Origin: Thermoprotei archaeon
Lineage (GTDB): Archaea; Thermoproteota; Thermoprotei; Thermofilales; B15-G2
Assembly: GCA_003649445.1 (NCBI GenBank)
Contig: QMRV01000002.1
Span: 1-64,000, forward strand
DNA length: 64,000 nucleotides
Direction of reading: 5' to 3'
This document shows, piece by piece, positions 16,866-25,952 of the stretch. Position numbers and translations under genes: made by a program. The notes below the pieces were generated by a model. It searched no databases, was not told the origin of the DNA, and saw only the letters and a list, made by a program, of their open reading frames with translations. Position 1 is the stretch's first letter, and each line of letters opens with the position of its first letter.

Positions 16866-17294
16866 CTAAGTTATATAGGGCGGCTTACCTGACTTAGACT
16901 GAGGCTGCTGTGGAGCAATAGCTGGTATTGGCACAGGAGGAGGTAATCCCAGCTCTCTCGATAGTAACATTACTTCAAAGAAAGCAAACTGCATAAGAGA
17001 GTTAATAATAAACGGCGGCACTCTCCTGTTTTTGATATCCTTTTCTATCTTTTTAAGCTCCGAAGAATCTCCTGATATAACTACTACACCCTTCACCGTG
17101 ATATTGGCTACAGGAGGATTCGTCGCAAGAGACACTACGTAAGGAACCTCAAGCCCTTGCTTCTTTAAAATGACTTCCCCGCTAGGTAAAGTTACCTGAA
17201 GATGAACTTGAAGCTCTTTAGGTGTTTCTTCAACTAACTTTTCTCCATGAATATATGTAAGCCTTATTGAAACAGATACTTTCTGCGAACTCAC
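16866..17294 (-). CDS. SecB-like fold candidate, function unproven
   Basis: A 142-residue protein. The first 100 residues are predicted beta strands in an EVxLxV-style pattern. They are followed by VPPFIINSLMQFAFFEVMLLSRELGLP, then a Pro/Gln-rich tail (PPPVPIPAIAPQQPQ). The order of four strands, a helix with a short Pro-rich hydrophobic segment, and PPxPIPAI resembles bacterial SecB (helix then GGFPPLLLPPI). SecB-like chaperones have been described in archaea (MJ0357), but the similarity here is my own pattern reading. Its promoter side faces the sRNA at 17352. If not a chaperone, it remains an unknown archaeal protein. Confidence 0.55.
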   Translation of the reverse strand: MSSQKVSVSIRLTYIHGEKLVEETPKELQVHLQVTLPSGEVILKKQGLEVPYVVSLATNPPVANITVKGVVVISGDSSELKKIEKDIKNRRVPPFIINSLMQFAFFEVMLLSRELGLPPPVPIPAIAPQQPQSKSGKPPYIT

Positions 17295-17351
17295 CTAGTA
17301 AAGTGAAACAAAGCATTATTTAAATATAGTCTTCCCCATAATACACTAAAT

Positions 17352-17412
17352 AGCGGAATGATGAGCGGCGAAAAAGCCGAGAGATGATGGTAAGTCGGTG
17401 CTCTGACCTCGA
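17352..17412 (+). ncRNA. Box C/D sRNA 3
   Basis: Canonical architecture on the plus strand: C box ATGATGA (17358-17364), 12-nt guide, D' box CCGA (17377-17380), 3-nt linker, C' box ATGATGG (17384-17390), 12-nt guide, D box CTGA (17403-17406). Both guides are exactly 12 nt, the optimum for the dimeric archaeal methylation complex. It lies in the 243-nt gap between the SecB-like gene and iorA. The target is not assigned. Confidence 0.88.
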
Positions 17413-17537
17413 CCAATAATACTAGTTACATTAGTAAATTTACTTAATGAAGTCTGTCAAACGAGGCTATTTCTTGAAGTCATATTTCTAGTAATAAGTT
17501 AAATTAGCTCTGCTGTAGCTATGTAAATGGTGTCGAT

Positions 17538-19391
17538 TTGATACTTGGTGCTCCCGGAGAAAAACTTCTTCTACTAGGCAATGAAGCTATCGCAAGGGGC
17601 GCTATTGAAGCAGGTGTACACGTAGCAGCAGGGTACCCTGGCACACCTTCCACCGAAATTATCGATACTCTAGCTGGAGTAGCAGATAAAGTCGGCATGA
17701 CCGTAGACTGGAGTACTAACGAAAAAGTAGCGCTAGAGACAGCTTACGCTGCATCAATGTGCAGACTGAGAGCTCTTGCTACAATGAAGCACGTAGGACT
17801 TAACGTAGCAGCCGATGTCTTTATGTCGATAGGCTACAGCGGAGTAAGAGGCGGTCTCGTAATAGTATCTGCAGACGACCCTGGCTGCCATAGTAGCCAA
17901 AATGAGCAAGACAACAGATACTACAGCTTAGCTTCATATATACCGTGCTTTGAGCCCTACTGCCCGCAGGAAGCTAAAGACCTTATAGTAGCTGCCTACG
18001 ATTTCTCCGAAGAAAACGGTACAGCTATCCTCTTTAGAGTAACAACTAGAATCTGCCATACTAGAGGAGAAGTTGTTTTAGGTGAAATAAAGAAAATTGA
18101 AAGAAAAGCAGTGTTCGAGTACAATCCGTCGAAATGGGTCTTACTGCCAGCTAATTCTAGAAAACTTAGAGTAAAGATAATAGAAAGATTGAACAGGATA
18201 GAAGAAAAGTTAACTGAATTTAAGTTCAACAAGATAGAGGGAGAAGGTAAAGTAGGTATTATAACATCCGGCATAGGATACGCTTATGCAATTGACGCGT
18301 TAAGAGAACTCGATCTTTGCGGAAAAGTGAAAGTACTTAAACTCTCTACTCCTCATCCGCTTCCAACCAAGCTTCTAGAGAAATTTACTGATGGGTTAGA
18401 GAAAATTCTAGTGGTAGAGGAAGGCGACTTGTTCCTTCTGCGAAGAGTTAAAGAGAAACTCTACGACTTCGACCTCAGAATACCTATTTACGGAAAAGGT
18501 GACTTACTGCCTCTTGCAGGAGAATTAGATTTACTGACAGTAATGAGAGCTGTAGCTAAAATATGTGAGAAAACAGTACCTGAGCCAATCGAATCTATTA
18601 AACTTAAAGAAGAATTAGAGAAAGCTATTCCAGTACGCCCACCTACGCTTTGTCCAGGATGCCCTCACAGAGCTACTTACTATTCTCTTAAACAGGCTTT
18701 AAGAGAACTTGGCTTAAAGATTCCCTGCACAGGCGACATTGGATGCTACACTCTGGGATATAATCCGCCTTTCCAGCTACAAGACACTTCCACATGCATG
18801 GGCGCTAGCTTAGGTGAGGGAGCAGCTATAGCTAGATTTACAGACAAACCAGTTGTAGCTGTTATTGGAGACTCTACTTTCTATCACGCAGGAATACCTG
18901 GACTAATTAACGCAGTTTACACTAGCGCACCGCTCCTCGTAGTAGTTATGGACAATAGTGTAACCGCTATGACAGGACACCAGCCCCATCCAGGCACAGG
19001 TATTACTGCTACAGGCAAGCCCGCTAAAATAATTAAAATCGAAGACATCGCGAAAGCCTGTGGAGTAGAGTTCGTTAAAGTAGTCGATCCCTACAATGTA
19101 GGAGAAACAAAGCAAGCGATCAAAGATGCTCTCGAGTACGTTCGGCGCGAGAAAAAGCCTGCAGTTGTTGTTGCGAGAAGGCTTTGTGCTCTTGTAGCAG
19201 CTAGAAAAGGTCTTAGAGGAACTCCACCTACTGTAGAAGACTGCCGCGGATGTATGGTCTGCATAAATACTTTCGCTTGTCCAGCGCTCATAGTCGAGGA
19301 AGGAAAAGTTAAGATAGATGAAGGTTTGTGTTTCGGCTGTATGGTATGTACACAAATATGTCCTTTTGGAACAATTAAGGTGAGAAAATGA
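17538..19391 (+). CDS. iorA: Indolepyruvate ferredoxin oxidoreductase, alpha subunit
   Basis: A 617-residue IorA. The N-terminal pyrimidine-binding domain begins with GNEAIARGAIEAGVHVAAGYPGTPSTEI. The thiamine-diphosphate-binding domain (about 370-530) has LCPGCPHRATYYSL, GDIGCYTLG and GDSTFYHAGIPGL. Two 4Fe-4S clusters are near the C-terminus (CRGCMVC and CFGCMVCTQICPFG). With IorB it oxidatively decarboxylates aryl-pyruvates from aromatic amino acid breakdown to aryl-acetyl-CoA, reducing ferredoxin. The TTG start at 17538 is supported by GGTG at 17529-17532. The stop overlaps the iorB ATG (ATGA), so the subunits are coupled. The first cysteine cluster has irregular spacing, as in other archaeal IorA. 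Confidence 0.93.
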   Translation: MILGAPGEKLLLLGNEAIARGAIEAGVHVAAGYPGTPSTEIIDTLAGVADKVGMTVDWSTNEKVALETAYAASMCRLRALATMKHVGLNVAADVFMSIGYSGVRGGLVIVSADDPGCHSSQNEQDNRYYSLASYIPCFEPYCPQEAKDLIVAAYDFSEENGTAILFRVTTRICHTRGEVVLGEIKKIERKAVFEYNPSKWVLLPANSRKLRVKIIERLNRIEEKLTEFKFNKIEGEGKVGIITSGIGYAYAIDALRELDLCGKVKVLKLSTPHPLPTKLLEKFTDGLEKILVVEEGDLFLLRRVKEKLYDFDLRIPIYGKGDLLPLAGELDLLTVMRAVAKICEKTVPEPIESIKLKEELEKAIPVRPPTLCPGCPHRATYYSLKQALRELGLKIPCTGDIGCYTLGYNPPFQLQDTSTCMGASLGEGAAIARFTDKPVVAVIGDSTFYHAGIPGLINAVYTSAPLLVVVMDNSVTAMTGHQPHPGTGITATGKPAKIIKIEDIAKACGVEFVKVVDPYNVGETKQAIKDALEYVRREKKPAVVVARRLCALVAARKGLRGTPPTVEDCRGCMVCINTFACPALIVEEGKVKIDEGLCFGCMVCTQICPFGTIKVRK

Positions 19392-19963
19392 GCACTATTA
19401 TTATTGCAGGTGTAGGTGGTCAAGGTATTCTCACTTTAGCCAAAATCATAGGGGACGCTTTAGTAAAGAAAGGCCTTCGAGTAAGAGTTGCCGAAGTACA
19501 TGGTATGGCTCAGAGAGGAGGCAGTGTCGTTACTTACGTGAGATACGGTAATATCGACTGCCCTAGGCCCTCCTACGGCATGGCCGACGCAGTAATTTCG
19601 CTAGAAATGCTTGAGTGCTTAAGATCCCTCTACTTCCTTAAGAAGAACGGAACTATAGTAGTTAACGACTGGATATATCCACCCAATATTCCAGGAGTAA
19701 AAGTTCCTTCGAAAGACTACATTCTAAAGTATTTAGACAAAGTCTCTAAGAACATTTATGTAGTACCAGCTAACCAGATAGCTGATTCTCTAGGATCAAG
19801 ACTCATAGCAAATACAGTTATACTAGGCGCCGTCGCTAGGCTAAAGGTATTTCCTTTAAGCAAAGAAGATCTCATAGAGTCTTTACGCCGAAATATTAAG
19901 AAAAAATACATAGACTTAAATTTACTAGCATTTGAAAAAGGATTTGAGTCAATATCTGTGTGA
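19388..19963 (+). CDS. iorB: Indolepyruvate ferredoxin oxidoreductase, beta subunit
   Basis: A 191-residue gamma-domain pyruvate:ferredoxin oxidoreductase subunit. It begins with the Rossmann-like IAGVGGQGILTLAKIIGDALVKKG and contains EVHGMAQRGGSV, the standard IorB signatures. It binds CoA and completes the active site with IorA. The ATG at 19388 overlaps the iorA stop, and the pair forms a two-gene operon. Length is normal for the family. Confidence 0.93.
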   Translation: MSTIIIAGVGGQGILTLAKIIGDALVKKGLRVRVAEVHGMAQRGGSVVTYVRYGNIDCPRPSYGMADAVISLEMLECLRSLYFLKKNGTIVVNDWIYPPNIPGVKVPSKDYILKYLDKVSKNIYVVPANQIADSLGSRLIANTVILGAVARLKVFPLSKEDLIESLRRNIKKKYIDLNLLAFEKGFESISV

Positions 19964-20023
19964 AATAAATAGTTTCATTAATCTTTATAAAAACACTAAT
20001 ATCATCTCAGTAGAAAATATTCT

Positions 20024-20680
20024 GTGGCAAGTAGTGAGCTCTTAGAGAAAATTGTTTACACTTCTTTTCGGAGAGCATGGGAAGAAGATAGAGGAGGCTT
20101 TCCTCCGCCAAGCAATATAGTCTACGTAACTGAAATCACTCAATGTCTGCGCAAAAGCTGGTATCAGCGTACTTTAGCTGAGCCGCCGAGTGATGAAAAA
20201 GTAGTACTAATGGTTATGGGTGACGGCGCACACTTCCTGCTTAAAGAAAGTTTTCCACTAGGTGCTGGAGAAGAACTTAAAGAAAAAGAATACGAAGGAG
20301 TAAAAATACGAGGAAGAGTTGATAGACTACTTGAAGACGCTATAATAGAGTTTAAGACAGTAGCCAAAATACCTCATAAACCTTATGACTCTCATGTAGC
20401 GCAGTCACAGCTATATATGTGGCTTTTCGATAAACCTAAAGCCTACATAGTCTACGTGAGTAGAAGTAATGGTAAAGTAAAAGTCTTCGAAGTAAATAGA
20501 AATGAAGAAGAAATAGAGAAACTCTTGAAGAGAGTAAAAATGTTTTCAGAAGCCTTATGTAAAGGATGTATTCCAGAGCCCGAAGAATCTAAGCTATGTA
20601 GTTACTGCGAATACTTAAATATATGTACCGCTAACAGAGAAGGTAATGTTAAAAATAATTCAAGTACCGAAAGTAGTTGA
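20024..20680 (+). CDS. Cas4-like PD-(D/E)XK nuclease with iron-sulfur Cys set
   Basis: A 218-residue Cas4/RecB-type nuclease. It has one Cys in TQCLRKSWYQ (near residue 39), the nuclease core GRVDRLLEDAIIEFKT (Asp, then Glu-x-Lys), the QSQLYMWL motif, and a C-terminal set of Cys (CKGC, LCSYC, NIC) suited to a [4Fe-4S] cluster. Cas4-family enzymes are 5'-3' DNA exonucleases. No cas genes or repeats are near, so this is a solo, housekeeping-type Cas4-like protein, likely in DNA repair. The GTG start at 20024 lies about 30 nt after TTTATAAAA. Its 3' end overlaps the sfsA gene by 35 nt. Confidence 0.82.
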   Translation: MASSELLEKIVYTSFRRAWEEDRGGFPPPSNIVYVTEITQCLRKSWYQRTLAEPPSDEKVVLMVMGDGAHFLLKESFPLGAGEELKEKEYEGVKIRGRVDRLLEDAIIEFKTVAKIPHKPYDSHVAQSQLYMWLFDKPKAYIVYVSRSNGKVKVFEVNRNEEEIEKLLKRVKMFSEALCKGCIPEPEESKLCSYCEYLNICTANREGNVKNNSSTESS

Positions 20681-21353
20681 ATGTAAAATCATTAGGCGTG
20701 AAACTCTCTTCACAGTACTGATTGAAGTAGAAAATAGGATATACAGGGCTCTTTTAAGAAATACCGGTAGATTAATCAACCTAATTAAAAGAAATTCTAA
20801 AGCAATTTGTATACCGAAATCTCATGGTAAGACAGAATATGTATTGCTCGGCGTCGAAATTAAAGGAAACTTATGCTCTATTCTCGACACAAATTACCAC
20901 ATGAAGGTATTTGAAACCTTAGCTAAGTCAGACATATTCCCTTGGATTAAAGACTGGTCTATAGAAAAAAGAAATCCTAGGGCATATGACTCTGTTCTAG
21001 ATTACTTAATTAAATCAAGTGACAAAATAGGTTTTCTAGAAATTAAAAGCGCCGTACACTCCAGCGGCATTTATGCGATGTACCCTGATGCTCCTTCTCC
21101 TCGTGGAATAAGACATTTAAAAACTCTAATTAAGTTGAAAGAACTAGGTTACAGAAGTATCATTGTTTTTGTAGCATCATATCCAGGAGTAAAAGCATTT
21201 TCTCCGCATGCAGACATTTCTCCAGAGTACGCAAAGCTACTTAGAGAAGCCTTAAGTAGAGGTGTTGAAGCATACGCCTTTAATATAGTTATGAATAGTA
21301 AAGGAGAAGTATTTTTAGAAAAGCCTCACCTGCCTTTAAATCTGCCTCTATAG
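20646..21353 (+). CDS. sfsA: SfsA-family protein (putative DNA-binding nuclease fold)
   Basis: A 235-residue SfsA homologue. The N-terminal OB-like part (about 1-75) is followed by a PD-(D/E)XK-like core. Family features are YDSVLDYLI, FLEIKSAV, YPDAPSPRGIRHLKTL and FVASYPGVKAFSPHADISPEYA. SfsA was first found as a regulator of sugar fermentation in E. coli and is thought to bind or cut nucleic acid; the archaeal role is unknown. It overlaps the Cas4-like gene upstream by 35 nt, so two nuclease-fold proteins are translated together. It overlaps the convergent unknown gene by 28 nt. Confidence 0.9.
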   Translation: MLKIIQVPKVVECKIIRRETLFTVLIEVENRIYRALLRNTGRLINLIKRNSKAICIPKSHGKTEYVLLGVEIKGNLCSILDTNYHMKVFETLAKSDIFPWIKDWSIEKRNPRAYDSVLDYLIKSSDKIGFLEIKSAVHSSGIYAMYPDAPSPRGIRHLKTLIKLKELGYRSIIVFVASYPGVKAFSPHADISPEYAKLLREALSRGVEAYAFNIVMNSKGEVFLEKPHLPLNLPL

Positions 21354-21892
21354 CGCCTCCTTCTAGCTAAAATCACTTTAATGTTCCTTCTGTTGCTGAA
21401 AACATATTTCATGATTCTGACATATTTTCTTGAAGGACAGTATACTCTTACCCGGTGACCGGGATGTGATTCAGCCCACTTCGCTATTAATTTAATTATA
21501 CTCGGCTTAATTTTACTTAAGTAGAACACATCATACGATATTCCTTTAATAACTCTAGTTAAAAGAGGCCCTGGTCTTCTATGAAGTCTCAACGGCAGTT
21601 TACACATCGACAATATTGTATTTACTTCGTATACTGAAAGGTCTCCTGGAATAACTACTAGCTCTCCTTCAATTGTTTTGAGTTTTACTTTAACTTTGTC
21701 TTTCCTAATACTTAAAGTAATACATGCCACTTTACTGTCGTTTAGTATTGCTTCCCTAAGCGCGTCAGCTGAGCTAGAATTCTCTATAAAGTATTTATTT
21801 CCGCTTATTCTAGGAGATTTGCTCCTTTTTGTTGTAATTCGGAATTTTCTCTCAAGAAGTGATAAAGAATAAGGGTCAATAATCATATTCAT
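21326..21892 (-). CDS. Basic protein of unknown function linked to a beta-CASP nuclease
   Basis: A 188-residue soluble protein I do not recognise, ending in a very basic tail (ARRRRYRGRFKGR), which suggests nucleic-acid contact. The middle is predicted alpha/beta. Its start overlaps the stop of the upstream MBL/beta-CASP gene by 4 nt (ATGA), so the two are almost certainly co-expressed. A role as an RNA-binding partner of that nuclease is an inference from context only. Confidence 0.72.
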   Translation of the reverse strand: MNMIIDPYSLSLLERKFRITTKRSKSPRISGNKYFIENSSSADALREAILNDSKVACITLSIRKDKVKVKLKTIEGELVVIPGDLSVYEVNTILSMCKLPLRLHRRPGPLLTRVIKGISYDVFYLSKIKPSIIKLIAKWAESHPGHRVRVYCPSRKYVRIMKYVFSNRRNIKVILARRRRYRGRFKGR

Positions 21893-23211
21893 AGTTTCAG
21901 CCTCATATTTTCAGACGAAATTATTGGATTGTATGCGTGTAGGTGCTTAGCCAAAGCTTCTTTTGATTCTCTGCTTCCGTGAATAAGGAGTATTCTTTTA
22001 GGCTTTACTAGTCTAGCAAATTGAAGTAGTCCTCTTTTGTCACTATGAAGTGATAGCGGCAATATACTTACTTCTGCTTTAACTTCTACTTTACTGCCAC
22101 CCATCTCCAGTAATCGCTCTCCTCGCACTACATTGTATGCCAGTGTTCCTTCGGGAATATTTGTTGTAGCAAAAATTACGGCATTTTTCTCTGAAGGTGC
22201 TATTTTCTTAAAGTAAAAGAGACTCGTAATACCGCTTAAGTACTCTCCACTAGAAATTATTACGCATGGCTCATTTTCTTCAACTAATTTTTCTCTTGTA
22301 ATAGAATCGACTTTCTTTACTGCCTTAGAAAGCACCCTAGCGTTTTTCACTCTAGTAAATTTTCTAAAAGTTATCAGTGTATCATAGAGTTTTGCTGCAA
22401 GACCGTCTATGTATACTTCTAAATTCCAGGGAATTAACCCCTCTTTTTTGCATTTATCTATCATAAGTGCTATTTCCCCCGGCTTGTTTATTGCACCTGT
22501 AACTATTAGTACTTTACCTTTTCTTTTTACAGTTTTATTTATTTTATTTGATAAAATCTTTAAAAGATCTTTAAAATTTACTACTTCCCTATTGCCGTAG
22601 CTAGACTCCATTATCATTAAATCGCATCTCTCGAATTCTTCGTAAAGCAAAGACCCAGCTATTTTGCTTTGAACACCGTAGTGGAGCATACTTTTTTCCC
22701 ACTTAAAGTCGCTAGTTATCAGAATCGTTTTCTCTCCTCGTATAAGTACCATTGCTGAGCCGATTATATGTTCTGAGCTATAGAAGCTTACTGTAAAATC
22801 TCCTACATTAATTTCTTCAAAAAACTTCAGTGCTTTCATTCCTTTCCTAGTTTCTAGAACATCTTTTACGCTATAAGCTGAGTTTTCTCCAAGCACTTTA
22901 ACACTATTAAGTAAGACTCTTTTTACTAAAGGTCTTGTAGGCTCTGTAGAATATATTGGTCCCGAGTATCCCCATTTAAGCAAGTAGGGGAGAGCCCCCA
23001 CATGGTCTAAATGTGCATGAGTAATGAATACTGCTTCAATTCTATTGACTAGATTTTTTAACTCTACGGGAAACTTCTTTGGAACAATTTCGTCGTCTTC
23101 AAATACCTTCAAGCCAAAATCTACTAAAATAGCTCTTCCTCTATTATCTTCTACTAAAATAGATGTTGCTCCGGCCTCGCTCCCGCCTAGTACACTAACT
23201 CTCATTCCCAC
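21889..23211 (-). CDS. Beta-CASP metallo-beta-lactamase nuclease (CPSF/RNase J-like)
   Basis: A 440-residue metallo-beta-lactamase with a beta-CASP insertion. Metal-site motifs in order: HAHLDH (motif 2, about residue 61), SSEHIIGSA (motif 3), SDFKWEKS (motif 4). Beta-CASP motif A is LMIMESSYGNRE, and motifs B and C correspond to LSLHSDKRG and ILLIHGSRES. Such enzymes cut or trim RNA, or less often DNA. There are no N-terminal KH domains, which separates it from the archaeal aCPSF1 group. It is followed by an overlapping gene for a basic protein. The exact subgroup (aCPSF2 or RNase J-like) is not settled. Confidence 0.87.
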   Translation of the reverse strand: MGMRVSVLGGSEAGATSILVEDNRGRAILVDFGLKVFEDDEIVPKKFPVELKNLVNRIEAVFITHAHLDHVGALPYLLKWGYSGPIYSTEPTRPLVKRVLLNSVKVLGENSAYSVKDVLETRKGMKALKFFEEINVGDFTVSFYSSEHIIGSAMVLIRGEKTILITSDFKWEKSMLHYGVQSKIAGSLLYEEFERCDLMIMESSYGNREVVNFKDLLKILSNKINKTVKRKGKVLIVTGAINKPGEIALMIDKCKKEGLIPWNLEVYIDGLAAKLYDTLITFRKFTRVKNARVLSKAVKKVDSITREKLVEENEPCVIISSGEYLSGITSLFYFKKIAPSEKNAVIFATTNIPEGTLAYNVVRGERLLEMGGSKVEVKAEVSILPLSLHSDKRGLLQFARLVKPKRILLIHGSRESKEALAKHLHAYNPIISSENMRLKL

Positions 23212-23479
23212 TATTCGATTTCACAATGAAAAATATGGTTTTCCACACGATTTTTCACGAGAATCCGATGAATAAAAGATTGTTAAGTTTCTGTGCTTTA
23301 TTATCGAATATATGCTATTAATTAGCAGATTCTGAGAGAACTAGCTCTCATCCTATCATGTTCTTTCTCAATAAATGCAGAACTGAGAATTTAATGCCAC
23401 AAGAAAAGATAGCTATATTGCTTTTATTACCTCATGTCAGAGGGAAAATACCTTATATTGCTTAAACTCTATGTAGTTC

Positions 23480-24835
23480 GTGCCTATATGTCCTATAGAC
23501 ACATCCAGATACGGTAGTCCTGAGATAAAAGAAATTTTTGAGGAAAAAACCAGGCTAAAATATTTACTGCGCGTGGAGCTAGCTTTAGTTAAAGCTTTAA
23601 CTGATACAGGTTTTATTCCAGAAAATGTTCCCGGCAAGATCGAAGAGAACTTGAACAAAGTAAAGCTTAGCCGAGTGAAAGAAATAGAGAAAAAAATTGG
23701 GCACGAGCTAATGGCAGTTGTTGAAGCTTTATGTGAAGCATGCGGAGACTACGCAAAGTATATACACGTAGGTGCTACTAGCAACGATATACTCGACACC
23801 GCTACAAGTCTCCAGCTGAAAGATGCCTTGAATATTATCGAAAAGAAACTTGTAAAACTAATCACTCTTTTGCGCGACAAAGCAAAGAAGTACAGAGACC
23901 TAGTAATGGTCGGTAGAACTCACGGCCAGCATGCATCACCAGTAACTCTCGGTTTTAAGTTCGCTGTCTATGCATGTGAGATGGCTAGAAATCTCGAGAG
24001 ACTCCAAGAGTCAAAGAAAAGAGTCCTTGTATGCAAATTAGGAGGCCCTGTAGGAACTATGGCTGCATACGGAGATAAAGGATTTTTAGTTGAGAAAAAG
24101 TTCTCAGAATACGTAGGTCTGCCTCCAGCTGAAATATACACACAAGTTCTTGACAGAGATAGGTACGCTGAGCTTATTTTGTGGTGTTCTCTACTAGCGT
24201 CCAGCCTAGATAAAATAGCCACTGAAATAAGAAATCTTCAGCGAACAGAAATAATGGAATTAGCAGAAGGATTTAAGTATGGAGTTCAAGTAGGTAGCAG
24301 CTCTATGCCACATAAAGCCAATCCAATTAAATCAGAAAAAGTATCAGGATTAGCTAAAGTGATGAGAGGACTTGTTGTACCAGCGTTAGAAAATATTCCT
24401 CTGTGGCATGAAAGAGACTTAACAAACTCATCTAGCGAGAGATTCACTATACCTCTTGCACTCATTATTTTGGATGAAATGCTTAGAACTATGATTGAAG
24501 TTATTGAAACTCTTGTAGTATTTCCAGAAAACATTAAAAGAAACCTGGAGCTAACTCAAGGCAGAGCTATGTCAGAGGCTATAGTCATGAAGTTATTTTC
24601 GAAAGGTGTCAGTAGAAGAGAAGCTTACTATCGAGTGAAAAAACTTGTAGAAAAATCATTACTAGAAAAGAAAAGTTTCAAAGAAGTGTTGATGACAGAC
24701 AACTTTATAAGAAAATATCTATCGCCAAACGAAATTGAGGAGGCTTTAAAACCAGAGAACTTTCTCGGAGAATATTCAAGATTAATTGATAGAGCGTTGA
24801 ATTATGCTAATAGAGTAATCGAGAAAAGTTCTTAA
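23480..24835 (+). CDS. purB: Adenylosuccinate lyase
   Basis: A 451-residue fumarase/aspartase-superfamily lyase. Signatures: the start PIDTSRYGSPEIKEIF, HVGATSNDILDTA, VGRTHGQHASPVTLGF with the catalytic His, and the mobile loop VGSSSMPHKANPIKSE with the catalytic Ser. It catalyses two steps of purine synthesis: SAICAR to AICAR and adenylosuccinate to AMP. GTG at 23480 gives MPICPID and lies about 28 nt after CTTATATTG. The gene ends exactly against the convergent taw3 stop. With guaB and guaA elsewhere in the window it argues for purine prototrophy or interconversion. Confidence 0.95.
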   Translation: MPICPIDTSRYGSPEIKEIFEEKTRLKYLLRVELALVKALTDTGFIPENVPGKIEENLNKVKLSRVKEIEKKIGHELMAVVEALCEACGDYAKYIHVGATSNDILDTATSLQLKDALNIIEKKLVKLITLLRDKAKKYRDLVMVGRTHGQHASPVTLGFKFAVYACEMARNLERLQESKKRVLVCKLGGPVGTMAAYGDKGFLVEKKFSEYVGLPPAEIYTQVLDRDRYAELILWCSLLASSLDKIATEIRNLQRTEIMELAEGFKYGVQVGSSSMPHKANPIKSEKVSGLAKVMRGLVVPALENIPLWHERDLTNSSSERFTIPLALIILDEMLRTMIEVIETLVVFPENIKRNLELTQGRAMSEAIVMKLFSKGVSRREAYYRVKKLVEKSLLEKKSFKEVLMTDNFIRKYLSPNEIEEALKPENFLGEYSRLIDRALNYANRVIEKSS

Positions 24836-25438
24836 CTATTTTTCCCTCAGATATTCGTATTCGTCTATTTTTGCTAAAATATCGCAGAATCTACTCATTA
24901 TATTCCATCCTTTAATTAAGACACTGTTCAAAATCTCAGCCACTATCTTTAGGTCATTTACTATGACTATATCTCCGCGCTTCAGGGGTATGTCGACTCT
25001 ATCTACTGCCCTCAGCTCAACAACTACTTCTTCTTCTAAAGAAATAACTCCTCCATGCTTAAATCCTACTCTCCTAGCCATTTTATTTAACCAGTTAGCT
25101 GATGAAATATCTCTACAAGCTACATGCACTATAGGCCCTTGGGCAGAAGCCCAAAGAATTCTTTTTGCCTCTTTTTGTAAAATTTGTCTAAGATATTCTT
25201 CTGCTACAAGGTCGTGAGTCTTAGCTAAAACATCTCCGTGGTCAAAGCCCCAAGGCGCATCTGAGTCGTAGAAAATTATTCTCCCACTACAGCTACTCGT
25301 CGTACTATAGTCTGGCAGCCTGTTTATATGGTTTACAAGTTCATCTATTTTTTCGTCAAAATATCCTATTCTTTTATCTCTCTCTATTCTCTTTAAGCGA
25401 TTTCTTTTGCGTTTGAACCATTCTCTAGAACTTATCAC
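24836..25438 (-). CDS. taw3: tRNA wyosine-derivative methyltransferase Taw3/TYW3
   Basis: A 200-residue TYW3-family protein. It shows the family start WFKRKRNRLKRIERDKRIGYFD, the signature YSTTSSCSGRI, WASAQGPIVHVACRD and FKHGGVISL. It N4-methylates the tricyclic imidazopurine at position 37 of tRNA-Phe in the archaeal wyosine pathway. The rest of the pathway (Trm5, Taw1, Taw2) is not in this window. The gene is convergent with purB with no gap between stops. Confidence 0.93.
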   Translation of the reverse strand: MISSREWFKRKRNRLKRIERDKRIGYFDEKIDELVNHINRLPDYSTTSSCSGRIIFYDSDAPWGFDHGDVLAKTHDLVAEEYLRQILQKEAKRILWASAQGPIVHVACRDISSANWLNKMARRVGFKHGGVISLEEEVVVELRAVDRVDIPLKRGDIVIVNDLKIVAEILNSVLIKGWNIMSRFCDILAKIDEYEYLREK

Positions 25439-25495
25439 TAGTATACTTAGAACTCAATAAGTTTAAATTCTACGCTTCTAAAAATATACGAGAGT

Positions 25496-25918
25496 ATGAG
25501 TGAAAAGAAAAGCATTCCAAGATCTAAGATTATAGGCATGCAAGTGTATGACCCTGAAGCTTACTACGTAGGCACTGTAAAAGATGTAGGACTTGTGCCG
25601 GGAGAAACAGCTGAATTTACACTTATTATTCAGGCTAAAACAGGCGCCACAATAGAAGTTCCCTGGAAAACCGTTGAGAAAGTAGGAGACATAATTATTC
25701 TTAAAGAAAAAGTAGAAATACCGTCACCACCTACTCCGCCAGCTGCTCCTGTTGCACCAGCTCCCACACCCACGGTTGAGGGAAAAGGCAAAATATCGCT
25801 ACCCTTCTTTAAGAAGAAAGAAGAGCGCATATGTCCTAAGTGCGGTAAACCAGCTACTTGGATAGAGCAGTACAAGCGCTGGTACTGCTATAACTGCAGA
25901 GAATATCTTCCACCGTAA
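25496..25918 (+). CDS. PRC-barrel protein with Pro-rich linker and C-terminal zinc ribbon
   Basis: A 140-residue three-part protein. Residues 1-75 form a PRC barrel (IIGMQVYDPEAYYVGTVKDVGLVPG). Residues 76-105 are a Pro/Ala-rich linker, and residues 110-140 a zinc ribbon (CPKCG...CYNC). PRC barrels bind RNA or partner proteins in archaeal rRNA processing and CdvA-type division factors; the zinc ribbon suggests nucleic-acid or protein binding. There is no catalytic site. It is convergent with the Gfo/Idh gene across a 34-nt AT-rich gap that may serve as a two-way terminator. Confidence 0.85.
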   Translation: MSEKKSIPRSKIIGMQVYDPEAYYVGTVKDVGLVPGETAEFTLIIQAKTGATIEVPWKTVEKVGDIIILKEKVEIPSPPTPPAAPVAPAPTPTVEGKGKISLPFFKKKEERICPKCGKPATWIEQYKRWYCYNCREYLPP

Positions 25919-25952
25919 AAAACAATTAATTCAAATTAAAAATTATTTATTT

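Noticed and set aside
20024..20680. Cas4-like gene as a sign of a CRISPR-Cas locus
   Set aside because: No repeats, cas1/cas2 or other cas genes are present. The gene is coupled to sfsA instead.
23334..23349. Small hairpin GAGAG/CTCTC in the gap before purB
   Set aside because: Five-base arms with a 6-nt loop are expected by chance; there is no T-tract or C/D box beside it.
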